The notes under the pieces were generated by a model. That model had not been told where the DNA came from and did not search any database. It saw only the letters and a program-made list of their open reading frames with translations. Below are positions 27,242-36,928 of a DNA stretch of 64,000 bases, in pieces. The translations under genes and the position numbers were made by a program. This stretch comes from Chitinophagaceae bacterium (lineage in GTDB: Bacteria; Bacteroidota; Bacteroidia; Chitinophagales; Chitinophagaceae). The stretch spans positions 27,635-91,634 of the forward strand of contig CANJQU010000001.1 in assembly GCA_947476485.1 (NCBI GenBank). Reading direction: 5' to 3'. The first letter of the stretch is position 1. Every line of letters begins with the position of its first letter.

Positions 27242-28909
27242 TTACCTTTTCTCCAGCTTCAGCACCTGCTGCTGTGTAGCGGAATTAGCTTTGAGGATGT
27301 AGAGACCGGCAGCCAGCCCGGGGATGGTAATGGTAAATGGGGTATTGTAACCTTTCTGCAAATGATAAGTCACCGAGAAAACACGACGACCTGCCATATC
27401 TGTGAGACGGAAATCTACGTTGCCTGAGACTGCCGGGGAAACGGCCAGTTTTAGGCCCTCGTCAAACGGATTAGGGGTAGCCAGCACCCAGTTGTCGGCG
27501 GTGAATGGAGATGGTGTATCCAGCACATTCAGCATCTGTGAGGTGCACTCAAAATTGGGGATGCCGTACCCGATTTGCGGTCCCGGGCTGGTATATCGAC
27601 TGGCGCATTTAATAATTGCCTGCCTTATCTGTGCCGGGGTTGCGGTAGGGTTCCCCTGCCAAAGGGAGGCTGCCCAACCTGCTATCTGCGGAGTAGAAAA
27701 AGAGGTGCCGTTCTCGCTGCCATAGCCGGATGCGGTAAATACATTAGCCGGCTGTCCCACTGCGCATACATCGGGCTTCACCTTGCCTGCTGCATTAGGT
27801 CCGTAACCACTTGTTGCGGCGTTGATAAGGGTGCCAGGGTCTACGGAGCCAATGGTCAGCGCACTGTCGGCATCGCCGGGTGTCAGTATCTTATTCCATG
27901 AGCCGGCACCTTCGTTGCCTGCCGTAGCAACTACAAGCATACCTTTTTGTGTAGCCATGTTGGCCGCTCTAGCCGGAATTGTGGTCTTGCCGTCAAACTC
28001 TGTCGCGAAATTGAAATTGTCGGCCGCATTGTTGAATGTGTTGTAACCAAGCGATGTGGTAACAATATCCGCGCCAATGCTGTCGGCCCGCTCAATGCCG
28101 CAAAGCATGTTGAGCGTTTCTATGAGTTGCTCGGAGTTGTCGTCTTCCGTCACATAGAGCGCATATGAGGCGAGCGGCGCTGAGCCTACAAAGGTATCGG
28201 GCACATAGCCAGCCATTGTAGAAAGTACGCTGGTGCCATGCGTGTCGTAAGAATATACAAAGTTGCTGTTAAGTGTGAAATTATGCTCATCCAGCACCCG
28301 TCCGGCTGCTCTGAGACTATCAAAACCAGGATGCGTATCGGTACCCAGGAAGCCGGCATCCAGCACCGCTATCAGTTTGCCTGCACCGGTATAGCCCTTG
28401 TCATAAAGATAGTTGCCGTTTACTACATCGGTCTGGAGCCACGTTATGCCATAAAAAACATTGTCGGCAGAGGCAGTCCTCTGCGCTACAGCGCCCGCGT
28501 TACCGGTAGCATTAGTGTGCCGGTGGTGTAAAAAGGTGGAGTAATAGCCAACCAGTTTCGAGCTGCGAACGAATGCCTTGCCATCCAGAGCATGTATCTG
28601 TGCGGAGTCGGAAAGCAGTATGACACAAAGATTCATCCAACGGGATGTTGCGTGCAGGGTACCTCCTGTAAGGGCGATTACACTGTCTATGTAAGTGTGG
28701 TTGACCGGAAGGTCGGTGCTGTCAACGGATATTCCCTGTGTCGTGCGCCTTGTCAACGCTCCCGGCGAAAGATAAGCTGACGGACTGCTGAGACTGTAAG
28801 GGGTATTGTTCTTATCGGTGAAATTGACCTGGTAAGCATATTGTTGTGCACCCGCGGTAACAACCTGCAACAATGCAAGAGCAACAAACAACTCCACCCG
28901 CCATTTCAT
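27242..28909 (-). CDS. S8 family serine peptidase with T9SS C-terminal sorting domain
   Basis: IAVLDAGFLGTD (Asp), DTHGTSVLSTMAGY (His), NGTSFSTPQIAGWAASLWQ (Ser); C-terminal LATPNPFDEGLKL...GLYILKANSATQQQVLKLEKR. Confidence 0.93.
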   Translation of the reverse strand: MKWRVELFVALALLQVVTAGAQQYAYQVNFTDKNNTPYSLSSPSAYLSPGALTRRTTQGISVDSTDLPVNHTYIDSVIALTGGTLHATSRWMNLCVILLSDSAQIHALDGKAFVRSSKLVGYYSTFLHHRHTNATGNAGAVAQRTASADNVFYGITWLQTDVVNGNYLYDKGYTGAGKLIAVLDAGFLGTDTHPGFDSLRAAGRVLDEHNFTLNSNFVYSYDTHGTSVLSTMAGYVPDTFVGSAPLASYALYVTEDDNSEQLIETLNMLCGIERADSIGADIVTTSLGYNTFNNAADNFNFATEFDGKTTIPARAANMATQKGMLVVATAGNEGAGSWNKILTPGDADSALTIGSVDPGTLINAATSGYGPNAAGKVKPDVCAVGQPANVFTASGYGSENGTSFSTPQIAGWAASLWQGNPTATPAQIRQAIIKCASRYTSPGPQIGYGIPNFECTSQMLNVLDTPSPFTADNWVLATPNPFDEGLKLAVSPAVSGNVDFRLTDMAGRRVFSVTYHLQKGYNTPFTITIPGLAAGLYILKANSATQQQVLKLEKR

Positions 28910-28911
28910 AA

Positions 28912-29697
28912 TTAATTATATTCTATAGCCCTCATGATCACAGTAAACCCATTCCAGCAACTGGCATTATTTGCATTCCAGGTATAGTGTGTCCATTCTT
29001 TGTACACCATGCCCACATTGTACGCATAAACTTCCTTAGCAAAAGTGCGGTAGCCGGCAACGCCAGAGTCAACATTGGTGTAGTTGACATTCTCGTTATT
29101 CTCCAGCACCGAAACAGTGTTGTCGAAGTTGACGCGGCCATTGAAATAAGAAAGGTGGTAGTCCTGGTAGCGGTAGTTCCAGTTCTTAAGGTAAGAGAAA
29201 GTTGCATCGTTCACCTGGGCATATTTGTTGCCCTTCCATACATAGCCATTGCTGATCGGGAAGATGAGCTTAACATACTGGGTGCGGTCCTGTGTATAAA
29301 GCAGGCTTTGGGTAACCGGGGCCGTAAGGTCTAATATTGGAGTTTGGGTAGGTGTGATCAGAATTACACTATTCGGTTCCCAATATCCTCCGGGATAGGG
29401 ACGGGAATAAACATCCATTATATAAGAAAGCCTGTTGTCGGCATCCCTGAAAGTATCGTCGATAGAGTATTTGATCTGCGATTTGATCTCGTAGCGTGCG
29501 CAGGTATCGATCCCGAAATAATTACTCCCAGTACCAAAAAAGTAGACTGAGTCCACCTCGTAGGTCACATAATGGCCTAATTTGATCGGAAAATAATTGA
29601 GTGTTGGGTCGGAAGTGTTTTGCTTGCTTTTTTTACAAGAGAAGGCAGCAAAACAGATAGCTACCAACAATACACCAGATAAAATCTTTTTATACAT
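28912..29697 (-). CDS. Hypothetical lipoprotein
   Basis: MYKKILSGVLLVAICFAAFSC|KKSKQNTSD lipobox; start moved from 29823 to 29697. Confidence 0.72.
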   Translation of the reverse strand: MYKKILSGVLLVAICFAAFSCKKSKQNTSDPTLNYFPIKLGHYVTYEVDSVYFFGTGSNYFGIDTCARYEIKSQIKYSIDDTFRDADNRLSYIMDVYSRPYPGGYWEPNSVILITPTQTPILDLTAPVTQSLLYTQDRTQYVKLIFPISNGYVWKGNKYAQVNDATFSYLKNWNYRYQDYHLSYFNGRVNFDNTVSVLENNENVNYTNVDSGVAGYRTFAKEVYAYNVGMVYKEWTHYTWNANNASCWNGFTVIMRAIEYN

Positions 29698-29909
29698 AAT
29701 ACGCCGGCTACAATATTTCACGTAAATATAAATAAAGAATCGAAATAAGCTAGAAATACTTACAAAAAAGGTGTGGATAACGTAAGTTGATAAGTGATAA
29801 GTTGATAAGTGATCGGTTGGCAAGTTGATGGGTGATGAGGTGAAAGGCGATATGTTGATATGTGTTCCTCTGCCGAAAACGGCTTTTCAACCCATCAACT
29901 GCTCACTTT

Positions 29910-31001
29910 TTACATTTTCTGAATGATGCCGCCTGCAACCACATCATCACCTTCGTATATTACTGCAGACTGGCCGGGGGCTATGCTGCTTACCGAATGC
30001 CTGAAGCTAACGTGAATGCCGCCATCGATATTAGTGAGTACACTATCGGTGCCCGGGTCGCGGTAACGGATCTTGGTTATTGCCTCCATATTATCGGGTA
30101 TGGAAGCATATTTTCCCATATTGAGACCACGCACCATCATTTCGCTCTGCTGCAATTCATGCACTTCGCCCAGCACCACCGTATTCGTTTCGGGAAGGAT
30201 ATTAGTTACAAACATGGGTTTGCCCAGGGCCACTTCCAGTCCTTTTCTCTGACCAATTGTGTAAAAAGGGTAACCACTGTGTTTGCCTACCTTAGTGCCG
30301 TCTGTTAATATAAAATCGCCGTCTTTTACCCTTTCTTCCAGTCCGGCTACGTTCCTTTTCAGGAATCCACGGTAGTCATTATCAGGGACAAAGCAAATTT
30401 CGTAGCTCTCAGCTTTTTTTGCCAGTTCGGCGTAACCCATATCGTGGGCAATCTGGCGCACTTCGGTTTTAAGCAGGTCGCCAAGCGGGTATATGCTGCG
30501 GCTCAGGCAGTCCTGGCCCAGACCCCATAGTACATAGCTCTGGTCTTTAGTGAGATCCCTTGCCTTTGAAAGCACGTGCCTGCCATTTTCTTCGCGCACC
30601 TTTACGTAGTGCCCGGTAGCTATGAACTCACAGTCCAGCGAATTGGCGCGTTTCAGCAGTGCAGACCATTTGATATGGGTATTGCATAGCACGCATGGGT
30701 TAGGTGTGCGACCGGCTATATACTCCTCTACGAAATTATTGACCACATGGTCGCCGAATTCTTCCCTGATGTCCAGCACATAATGTGGAAATCCATGTTC
30801 CACTGCAGCCATCCGTGCGTCATTGAATGAATCGAGATTGCAGCAGCCGGTCTCTTTCTTACCGCCGCCTGCCGATGCATAATCCCATGTTTTCATGGTG
30901 ATCCCTACCACCTCGTAACCCTGCTCGTGGAGCATGAGGGCGCTAACGGTACTGTCTATACCACCGCTCATTGCCACCAAAACCTTTCCTTTCCTGCTCA
31001 T
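29910..31001 (-). CDS. mnmA: tRNA-specific 2-thiouridylase
   Basis: KVLVAMSGGIDSTVSALMLHEQGYEVVGITMK, GRTPNPCVLCNTHIKW, ATGHYVK, KDQSYVLWGL. Confidence 0.95.
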   Translation of the reverse strand: MSRKGKVLVAMSGGIDSTVSALMLHEQGYEVVGITMKTWDYASAGGGKKETGCCNLDSFNDARMAAVEHGFPHYVLDIREEFGDHVVNNFVEEYIAGRTPNPCVLCNTHIKWSALLKRANSLDCEFIATGHYVKVREENGRHVLSKARDLTKDQSYVLWGLGQDCLSRSIYPLGDLLKTEVRQIAHDMGYAELAKKAESYEICFVPDNDYRGFLKRNVAGLEERVKDGDFILTDGTKVGKHSGYPFYTIGQRKGLEVALGKPMFVTNILPETNTVVLGEVHELQQSEMMVRGLNMGKYASIPDNMEAITKIRYRDPGTDSVLTNIDGGIHVSFRHSVSSIAPGQSAVIYEGDDVVAGGIIQKM

Positions 31002-31137
31002 AACAAGGTGCGAAGGTACGAATAACAAAAGAATTAGGGATTTGAAGTGCTTATAGGCCGATAATCAGCGGTTAGGTGATCCCTGTCACTCAATTGGGAC
31101 GGACCGTTTGTTACTTTTGCAAATTCAATAGCGGAAT

Positions 31138-31557
31138 ATGGCATATCAACGTAAAACATGGCGTGAGAAAATGAACAACGGCCATTTATGGAAGGTTGAA
31201 GTATTGGATAAGAAGTTTGCTGATATGCCCGAAGGTGCCACGATGCTGGTGGCCACACCCGTGATTGTGGCTGATTATATACGCAACATACCGAAGGGAA
31301 CGGCTACTTCGTTGCAACAAATGCGGAGAGACCTGGCGGCTGAATACAATGCGCAGTATTGCTGCCCGGTAACATCTGGTATTTTCTTGAGGATAGTGGC
31401 AGAGGCCGCTTATGAGGATTATTTAGCTGGTATGCCATTGAAAAAGATAACACCATTCTGGCGTGTGATAGACAGCAAGGCACCGGTAGCAAAGAAACTG
31501 ACATTCGGCACCGAATTTATTAAAGAGCAGCGGACCAAGGAAGGTTTGCCGTTTTAG
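31138..31557 (+). CDS. Hypothetical protein; weak resemblance to MGMT/ATL-like C-terminal domain
   Basis: 140-aa conserved-looking ORF; CPVTSGIFLRIVAEAA...ITPFWRVID loosely resembles alkyltransferase-like winged-helix proteins. Confidence 0.6.
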   Translation: MAYQRKTWREKMNNGHLWKVEVLDKKFADMPEGATMLVATPVIVADYIRNIPKGTATSLQQMRRDLAAEYNAQYCCPVTSGIFLRIVAEAAYEDYLAGMPLKKITPFWRVIDSKAPVAKKLTFGTEFIKEQRTKEGLPF

Positions 31558-31571
31558 TAAAGAAATACCGC

Positions 31572-31925
31572 TCAGTACATATGCTGCTGCCTGCTTTTGT
31601 TTTGCCAGCCGGCGTCACTTTTGTATTCTGTAAAATAGATGACGAGTTGGGCATCGCTCTTATAGTCGGTGAAATATATCTTCTTTTTGGCGTCACTTTG
31701 ATATTCGGTAAAATACCAGATGCCATTATTACCATCTGCATCGCTTTTGTACTGAGTTTTATATACTACCAGGTCCGCATCGCTTTTGTACTTAGTAACA
31801 TATACCTTCACATTCGCATCGCTGGAGTATTTTGTGGAATACACAACCTGGCCGATTGCGCTAAAACCGGGTAGTAAGATAACAGCAATAAAAACAAATA
31901 TGTGCGAATACTTTTGTAGTAACAT
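31572..31925 (-). CDS. Short secreted repeat protein, DUF6150-like ([VI]YxTxYKSDA repeats)
   Basis: Signal peptide followed by six tandem units: VYSTKYSSDAN, VYVTKYKSDAD, VYKTQYKSDAD, WYFTEYQSDAK, IYFTDYKSDAQ, IYFTEYKSDAG. Confidence 0.75.
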   Translation of the reverse strand: MLLQKYSHIFVFIAVILLPGFSAIGQVVYSTKYSSDANVKVYVTKYKSDADLVVYKTQYKSDADGNNGIWYFTEYQSDAKKKIYFTDYKSDAQLVIYFTEYKSDAGWQNKSRQQHMY

Positions 31926-31978
31926 AGAATTATGTTTTTTTGTGACCTAAACTCTGTCCCCTCTTAAAAGTATACACT

Positions 31979-32659
31979 ATGAGTGAAATAAAAAAATATG
32001 CAGTGATAGTTGCCGGCGGCCGCGGCATGCGCATGGGTGCTGCCGTACCTAAGCAGTTCCTTCCATTGTTAGGTAAGCCGTTACTATGTTATGCTATACA
32101 GGCTTTCGCAGCTACTATTCGTGGTATCAACATTATTCTTGTTCTGCCTACAGATCAGTTGAACAGTGCAAAAACAGTGCTGAAGTCATACCTGGGCAAC
32201 ATTGATGTGACAACGGTTGCCGGTGGCAATACGCGTTATGAAAGCGTTCAAAACGGACTGGCAAAAGTGAATAATGACGGTGTGGTGTTTGTGCATGACG
32301 GCGTACGGCCGCTGCTCTCCCCAGACCTGATACAACGCTGCTACCACCAGGCAATGGAAAAAGGCAGCGCTATACCTGTGGTGCCGGTTATGGAGAGCAT
32401 CCGGATAATTGAGAACGATAGCTCAAGGTCTATTAACCGTGAGCAGCTCCGTATCATCCAGACGCCACAGACATTTCTTACCAAGATCATTCTTCCCGCA
32501 TTCCGGCAGGACTACCAGCCTTCGTTTACCGATGAGGCGAACGTTGTAGAGTCGCATGGCACAACCGTGCATCTTATCAATGGGGCAATGGAGAATATAA
32601 AAGTTACAACCCCCGAGGATATGCTTATTGCTGAAACCTTGCTTAAGGTAAGTGCGTAG
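31979..32659 (+). CDS. ispD: 2-C-methyl-D-erythritol 4-phosphate cytidylyltransferase
   Basis: VIVAGGRGMRMGAAVPKQFLPLLGKPLL, VFVHDGVRPLLS, RIIQTPQTF, FTDEANVVE. Confidence 0.94.
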   Translation: MSEIKKYAVIVAGGRGMRMGAAVPKQFLPLLGKPLLCYAIQAFAATIRGINIILVLPTDQLNSAKTVLKSYLGNIDVTTVAGGNTRYESVQNGLAKVNNDGVVFVHDGVRPLLSPDLIQRCYHQAMEKGSAIPVVPVMESIRIIENDSSRSINREQLRIIQTPQTFLTKIILPAFRQDYQPSFTDEANVVESHGTTVHLINGAMENIKVTTPEDMLIAETLLKVSA

Positions 32660-32715
32660 TAAGTTGATACGTTTGGCTTAGGGTTTCTTTTCACCGAACC
32701 TTCGTATTTTTATGC

Positions 32716-33696
32716 ATGACCCGGTTGGTTAGTACCGCACTACCTTTTAGCCCTGTGAAGCAGATACAGAGGAATATTTTATATTTTTTGCTGCTTATTG
32801 CTGCAAGCTCGTTGCACGGCTATGCCCATGCTCAAAGGCTGGATACAGGCAGTATTTTCAGCCAGCCGATACAGATGGATGAGGTTATAGTGAAAAGCGG
32901 CTTTGACGTAAACGCATTCATTCGCCGGGTTCAGACCGACACCACGTTTTACAAGGCATTCAGGAGCATGCACCTTATTGAATATAGCGCCGTAAATAGC
33001 TTCCTGGTTTTTGACAGAAAAGAACAGGTGGTGGCATCTATGGATAGCAGGACAAAACAGTTGAGGGCCAATGGCTGCCGTACCACCAAAGTGCTGGAGC
33101 AAAAAACTACAGGAGATTTTTTTAAGCGAAACGGGGAATACAACTATTACACCGCCGAACTGTTCGCCTATCTTTTCCTTGCCCCAAGCCCGGTATGTGG
33201 CGAGAACGACATTGTCGCAGGTGCGATGGACGCACGGGGAAAAGGACAAAAAGAAAAAAGCAAGTACGAACTGAAGCAGCTTATATTCAACCCCGGAGCC
33301 AAGGTAAGCGGGGTGCCTTTTATGGGAGACCGTGCATCAATATTTGAGGCCGGGGAAGCGGAGAAATACAGCTTCAAAATAGAGCAGCAGGAATATGAAG
33401 GGCAAAGCTGCTATGTATTCAGGATCATGCCAAAATCGGGTTATGAGCGGGCGGTTATTTATGATGAATTGAGCACATGGTTCAGAAAAAGTGATTATAG
33501 TATTGTGGCGCGGGACTATACACTGTCCTATCACACGCTGGTCTATGATTTTGATGTGCGCATGAAGGTGCGCACTAAAGAGATTGGGGGCAGGCTATAT
33601 CCCACGAGCATAGCTTACGATGGTAACTGGCATGTGCTCACTAAAAAAAGAGAGCGGGTGAAGTTTACAGTGGAAATAGCCCCCCAGGTGCAATGA
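32716..33696 (+). CDS. Hypothetical secreted protein (outer-membrane-associated, DUF-type)
   Basis: 326-aa ORF with signal-like N-terminus; terminates in TGA. Confidence 0.7.
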   Translation: MTRLVSTALPFSPVKQIQRNILYFLLLIAASSLHGYAHAQRLDTGSIFSQPIQMDEVIVKSGFDVNAFIRRVQTDTTFYKAFRSMHLIEYSAVNSFLVFDRKEQVVASMDSRTKQLRANGCRTTKVLEQKTTGDFFKRNGEYNYYTAELFAYLFLAPSPVCGENDIVAGAMDARGKGQKEKSKYELKQLIFNPGAKVSGVPFMGDRASIFEAGEAEKYSFKIEQQEYEGQSCYVFRIMPKSGYERAVIYDELSTWFRKSDYSIVARDYTLSYHTLVYDFDVRMKVRTKEIGGRLYPTSIAYDGNWHVLTKKRERVKFTVEIAPQVQ

Positions 33697-33880
33697 TATT
33701 TTTTTTCGAACCCGCATCAGGCGGGAGCTGAGTGAACGTTGCGTATTGAAATTTTTTACCGGAGTTATACGTATTTTTTTGCCGCGGTAGGATTGCTTAG
33801 TGAAACGTTAAATCGGAATAATTTGCGCTCGTTTTTCTCGGGTATATACTTAACTTTACGTAACAATTTCTAAACAACTT

Positions 33881-34660
33881 ATGAATAACTACAATCAACA
33901 GGAATTCTCTGACTATACAGTTATAAATAGTCAGCAGGCTACCGGCACGGGCACGGTTGCCAAAAAATTTGTTGCAAACGTCTTTGCATGGATGTTCGTA
34001 GCATTGGGGATATCAGCTCTTTTTGCGGTTCTTTTTACTTACAACGCGGATCTGCGCAGCGTGATGTTTGAGACACACATGCTGAGAAGTGGTGTACTTG
34101 CGACCGGAATGACCGGGCTGGGTATGTTTATTTCTTTTGTGCCGATCGTATTTGTGCTGGTGATGTCGTTTGCTTTCCAGCGCCTGTCTGCACCGCTGCT
34201 TACGTTGTTCTTCCTGCTGTATGCTACAACAATGGGAATGAGCCTCAGTGTCCTTTTGTTCGTCTATACTACGAGCTCTGTGGTCGGCTGTTTTGGTGCG
34301 GCATCTGTAATGTTCGGTGTCATGGCATTTATGGGCTATACTACTGAAAAGGACCTCACTTCGTTTGGGCGTTTATTAACGATGGGCCTTATAGGCATAC
34401 TGGTTGCCAGCCTCATTAATATGTTCATGCATAGCTCTGGTATGAGCTACATCATCAGCATAGTGGGTGTGGCAGTATTCACGGGCCTTACAGCCTATGA
34501 CACGCAAAAGATAAAGCGCATAGGTGCAGGTCTTGAGTATGAAGGTACATCTGCAAATGACACTAAGAAACTGGCGCTTATGGGTGCGCTGAACCTTTAT
34601 CTCGACTTCATTAACCTGTTCATCATGTTGGTGCGGCTTTTTGGAGACAGAAGGAATTAA
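33881..34660 (+). CDS. Bax inhibitor-1/YccA family protein
   Basis: 7 TM; NVFAWMFVALGISALFA, FTGLTAYDTQKIKRI, LMGALNLYLDFINLFIMLVRLFGDRRN. Confidence 0.93.
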   Translation: MNNYNQQEFSDYTVINSQQATGTGTVAKKFVANVFAWMFVALGISALFAVLFTYNADLRSVMFETHMLRSGVLATGMTGLGMFISFVPIVFVLVMSFAFQRLSAPLLTLFFLLYATTMGMSLSVLLFVYTTSSVVGCFGAASVMFGVMAFMGYTTEKDLTSFGRLLTMGLIGILVASLINMFMHSSGMSYIISIVGVAVFTGLTAYDTQKIKRIGAGLEYEGTSANDTKKLALMGALNLYLDFINLFIMLVRLFGDRRN

Positions 34661-34698
34661 TGAATCCGGAGTTCTAAAACAACAAATTGCAAAGTATC

Positions 34699-34729
34699 GG
34701 GCCGTCTTAACAGATGGCCTGATTTTTTT
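34699..34729 (+). terminator. Rho-independent terminator after BI-1 gene
   Basis: GGGCCGTC-TTAACA-GATGGCCTGATTTTTTT hairpin plus T-run. Confidence 0.65.
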
Positions 34730-34791
34730 ATACGATTAGAGAATGAATTTATTGCAGTAACATCAACTTTTCAACCTTTTAACATACATCC

Positions 34792-35355
34792 ATGCTCAAC
34801 CTGAAAATAATTATCGCCAGCACACGCCCCGGTCGCAAGGCACCGGCAATTGCCAACTGGTTTACTGAAATAGCAAAAAAGCATACCGAGTACAATGTTG
34901 AGGTACTGGACCTGGCGGTAATCAATCTGCCTTTTCTTGATGAGCCTGAGCACCCGCGCCTTCAGCGATACCAGCAACAGCATACCAAGGATTGGAGCGC
35001 TACAATTAGTGGCGGTGATGCCTTCGTGATCATAACTTCGGAATACAATTTTAGTTTCCCGGCAACGATAAAGAATGCTATTGACTTCCTTTTTAAGGAA
35101 TGGCAGTATAAAGCAGTGGGCTTTGTAAGCTATGGCGGTGTAGCCGGAGGCACGCGCGCAGTGCAGGCTCTGAAACAAGTGGTCACCGCAGTAGATATGA
35201 TGCCGATCTCAATGGCTGTACATATACCTGCATTTACAAAGCACATAGACGCAGACGGTAAATTCATGAATGACCCGGGCCTTGATAAGTCTGCGGATGG
35301 TATGCTTAATGAGTTGTTTAAATGGGCTACGGCGTTGAAGACGATGCGGGGGTAG
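34792..35355 (+). CDS. NADPH-dependent FMN reductase family protein
   Basis: KIIIASTRPGRKAPAIANWF, ITSEYNFSFPATIKNAIDFL, FVSYGGVAGGTRAVQALKQV. Confidence 0.92.
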   Translation: MLNLKIIIASTRPGRKAPAIANWFTEIAKKHTEYNVEVLDLAVINLPFLDEPEHPRLQRYQQQHTKDWSATISGGDAFVIITSEYNFSFPATIKNAIDFLFKEWQYKAVGFVSYGGVAGGTRAVQALKQVVTAVDMMPISMAVHIPAFTKHIDADGKFMNDPGLDKSADGMLNELFKWATALKTMRG

Positions 35356-35409
35356 AGCGCAGGCGCGTCTTTTCCATTGTATACCTTTATCTTTGCTGGC
35401 TTTATTTCT

Positions 35410-36828
35410 ATGCCTGAAAATAATTCACAACATAAGGTATCCCGTATCTACCAGGTAATTCGTTCTGCGATACGTGGAGATGAGTACGACTATACTACCA
35501 TAGACCTGCGCAAGGCGGTGATTCTACTGGCCATTCCTATGATGCTGGAACTGGTGCTGGAGTCTGTGTTCGCGATAGTGGATATTTACTTTGTGAACCG
35601 CATAGGTGTACATGCGGTGTCCATTGTAGGGCTTACTGAGTCTGTCATTACCATCGTTTTTTCTGTAGGCATAGGGCTTAGCGCCGCTGCCACAGCCATG
35701 GTTTCGAGGCGGGTGGGGGAGAAGAACTATGATGAAGCTGCACATGCCGGCGCCCAGTCTATTGTGCTGGCCATAATAACATCGGTGGTATTGGGTGTAC
35801 CCGGTTTTATTTTTGCCGGTAGTATACTCCGGCTTATGGGTGCCGAGCCGGCAGCTATTGCAGAGGGTTTGCCCTATGCACGCATCATGCTTGGCAGCAA
35901 CGTGGTCATCATACTGTTGTTTCTGATCAATGGTATATTCCGGGGCGCGGGCAATCCGTCGATAGCCATGAAGAGTCTTTGGATAGGCAACCTGTTCAAC
36001 ATTGTACTGGACCCATTGCTGATATTCGGCATTGGATTTTTTCCTCACCTTGGTATTAAGGGTGCCGCAATAGCAACTACTACCGGCAGGGCCATTGGGG
36101 TATTGTACCAGTGCTATCATCTGTGGAAGTCGACCGGGGTTCTTAAAATGAAACGGTCGCATTTTACTCCGGATATCGCGATAATCAGAGGGCTTGTAAA
36201 GATCGCCTCGCCGGCCACGTTCCAGTTTATCATAGCCTCGGCAAGCTGGATTTTCCTTGCTTCTATGGTTGCCAGCTATGGCAGCGAAGCATCGGCCGGA
36301 TACCAGACCGCTATAAGGCTGGTGGTGTTCTTCATTCTTCCCGCATGGGGCATGAGCAATGCGGTTGCTACACTGGTAGGCCAGCACCTTGGCGCCAAAC
36401 TGCCGGAAAGGGCTGAACAGAGTGTGAAGATAACCGCATGGTATAATGTCGCATTCATGACGGTTGTTACCGTGATATTCCTGTTTTTTTCGAGGCCGCT
36501 TGTGCAGATATTTATACCGGCCGCAGAGGTTGTGCAAACGGATTATGCCGTGCTGGCGCTGCAGATCATCAGCTCGGGTTATATTTTTTATGGCGCAGGC
36601 ATGGTGATCACGCAGGCATTCAACGGGGCGGGTGATACACGTACGCCTACATGGGTGTATTTTTTCGGGTTTTGGGTATTCCAGGTGCCATTTGCCTATA
36701 TGATTCACAAGTATACCGGCATCGGCATTGCCGGGATATTTATAGCAGTACCGGTGGCAGAGACGTTAATGTCAGTTGCTGTATTCCTGCTGTTTAGAAC
36801 AGGGAAATGGAAAACAGTTAAGGTCTGA
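35410..36828 (+). CDS. MATE family efflux transporter
   Basis: 12-TM; AIPMMLELVLESVFAIVDIYFVNRIG, LINGIFRGAGNPSIAM, ITQAFNGAGDTRTPTWVYF. Confidence 0.93.
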   Translation: MPENNSQHKVSRIYQVIRSAIRGDEYDYTTIDLRKAVILLAIPMMLELVLESVFAIVDIYFVNRIGVHAVSIVGLTESVITIVFSVGIGLSAAATAMVSRRVGEKNYDEAAHAGAQSIVLAIITSVVLGVPGFIFAGSILRLMGAEPAAIAEGLPYARIMLGSNVVIILLFLINGIFRGAGNPSIAMKSLWIGNLFNIVLDPLLIFGIGFFPHLGIKGAAIATTTGRAIGVLYQCYHLWKSTGVLKMKRSHFTPDIAIIRGLVKIASPATFQFIIASASWIFLASMVASYGSEASAGYQTAIRLVVFFILPAWGMSNAVATLVGQHLGAKLPERAEQSVKITAWYNVAFMTVVTVIFLFFSRPLVQIFIPAAEVVQTDYAVLALQIISSGYIFYGAGMVITQAFNGAGDTRTPTWVYFFGFWVFQVPFAYMIHKYTGIGIAGIFIAVPVAETLMSVAVFLLFRTGKWKTVKV

Positions 36829-36928
36829 ATTAATCGGAACCGGGTGCCGCTTGCGAATTCAATCAACTTCGTCAACGCCCGGGAGACTTCCGGTTTCGTT
36901 CGTTGCGCTCTCTACACTGCGAAATGGC

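Noticed and set aside
35524-36708. 394-aa minus-strand ORF antisense to the MATE gene
   Set aside because: Composition is typical of antisense of a hydrophobic transporter (His/Arg/Tyr-rich), no recognisable domain, and the plus-strand MATE is clear.
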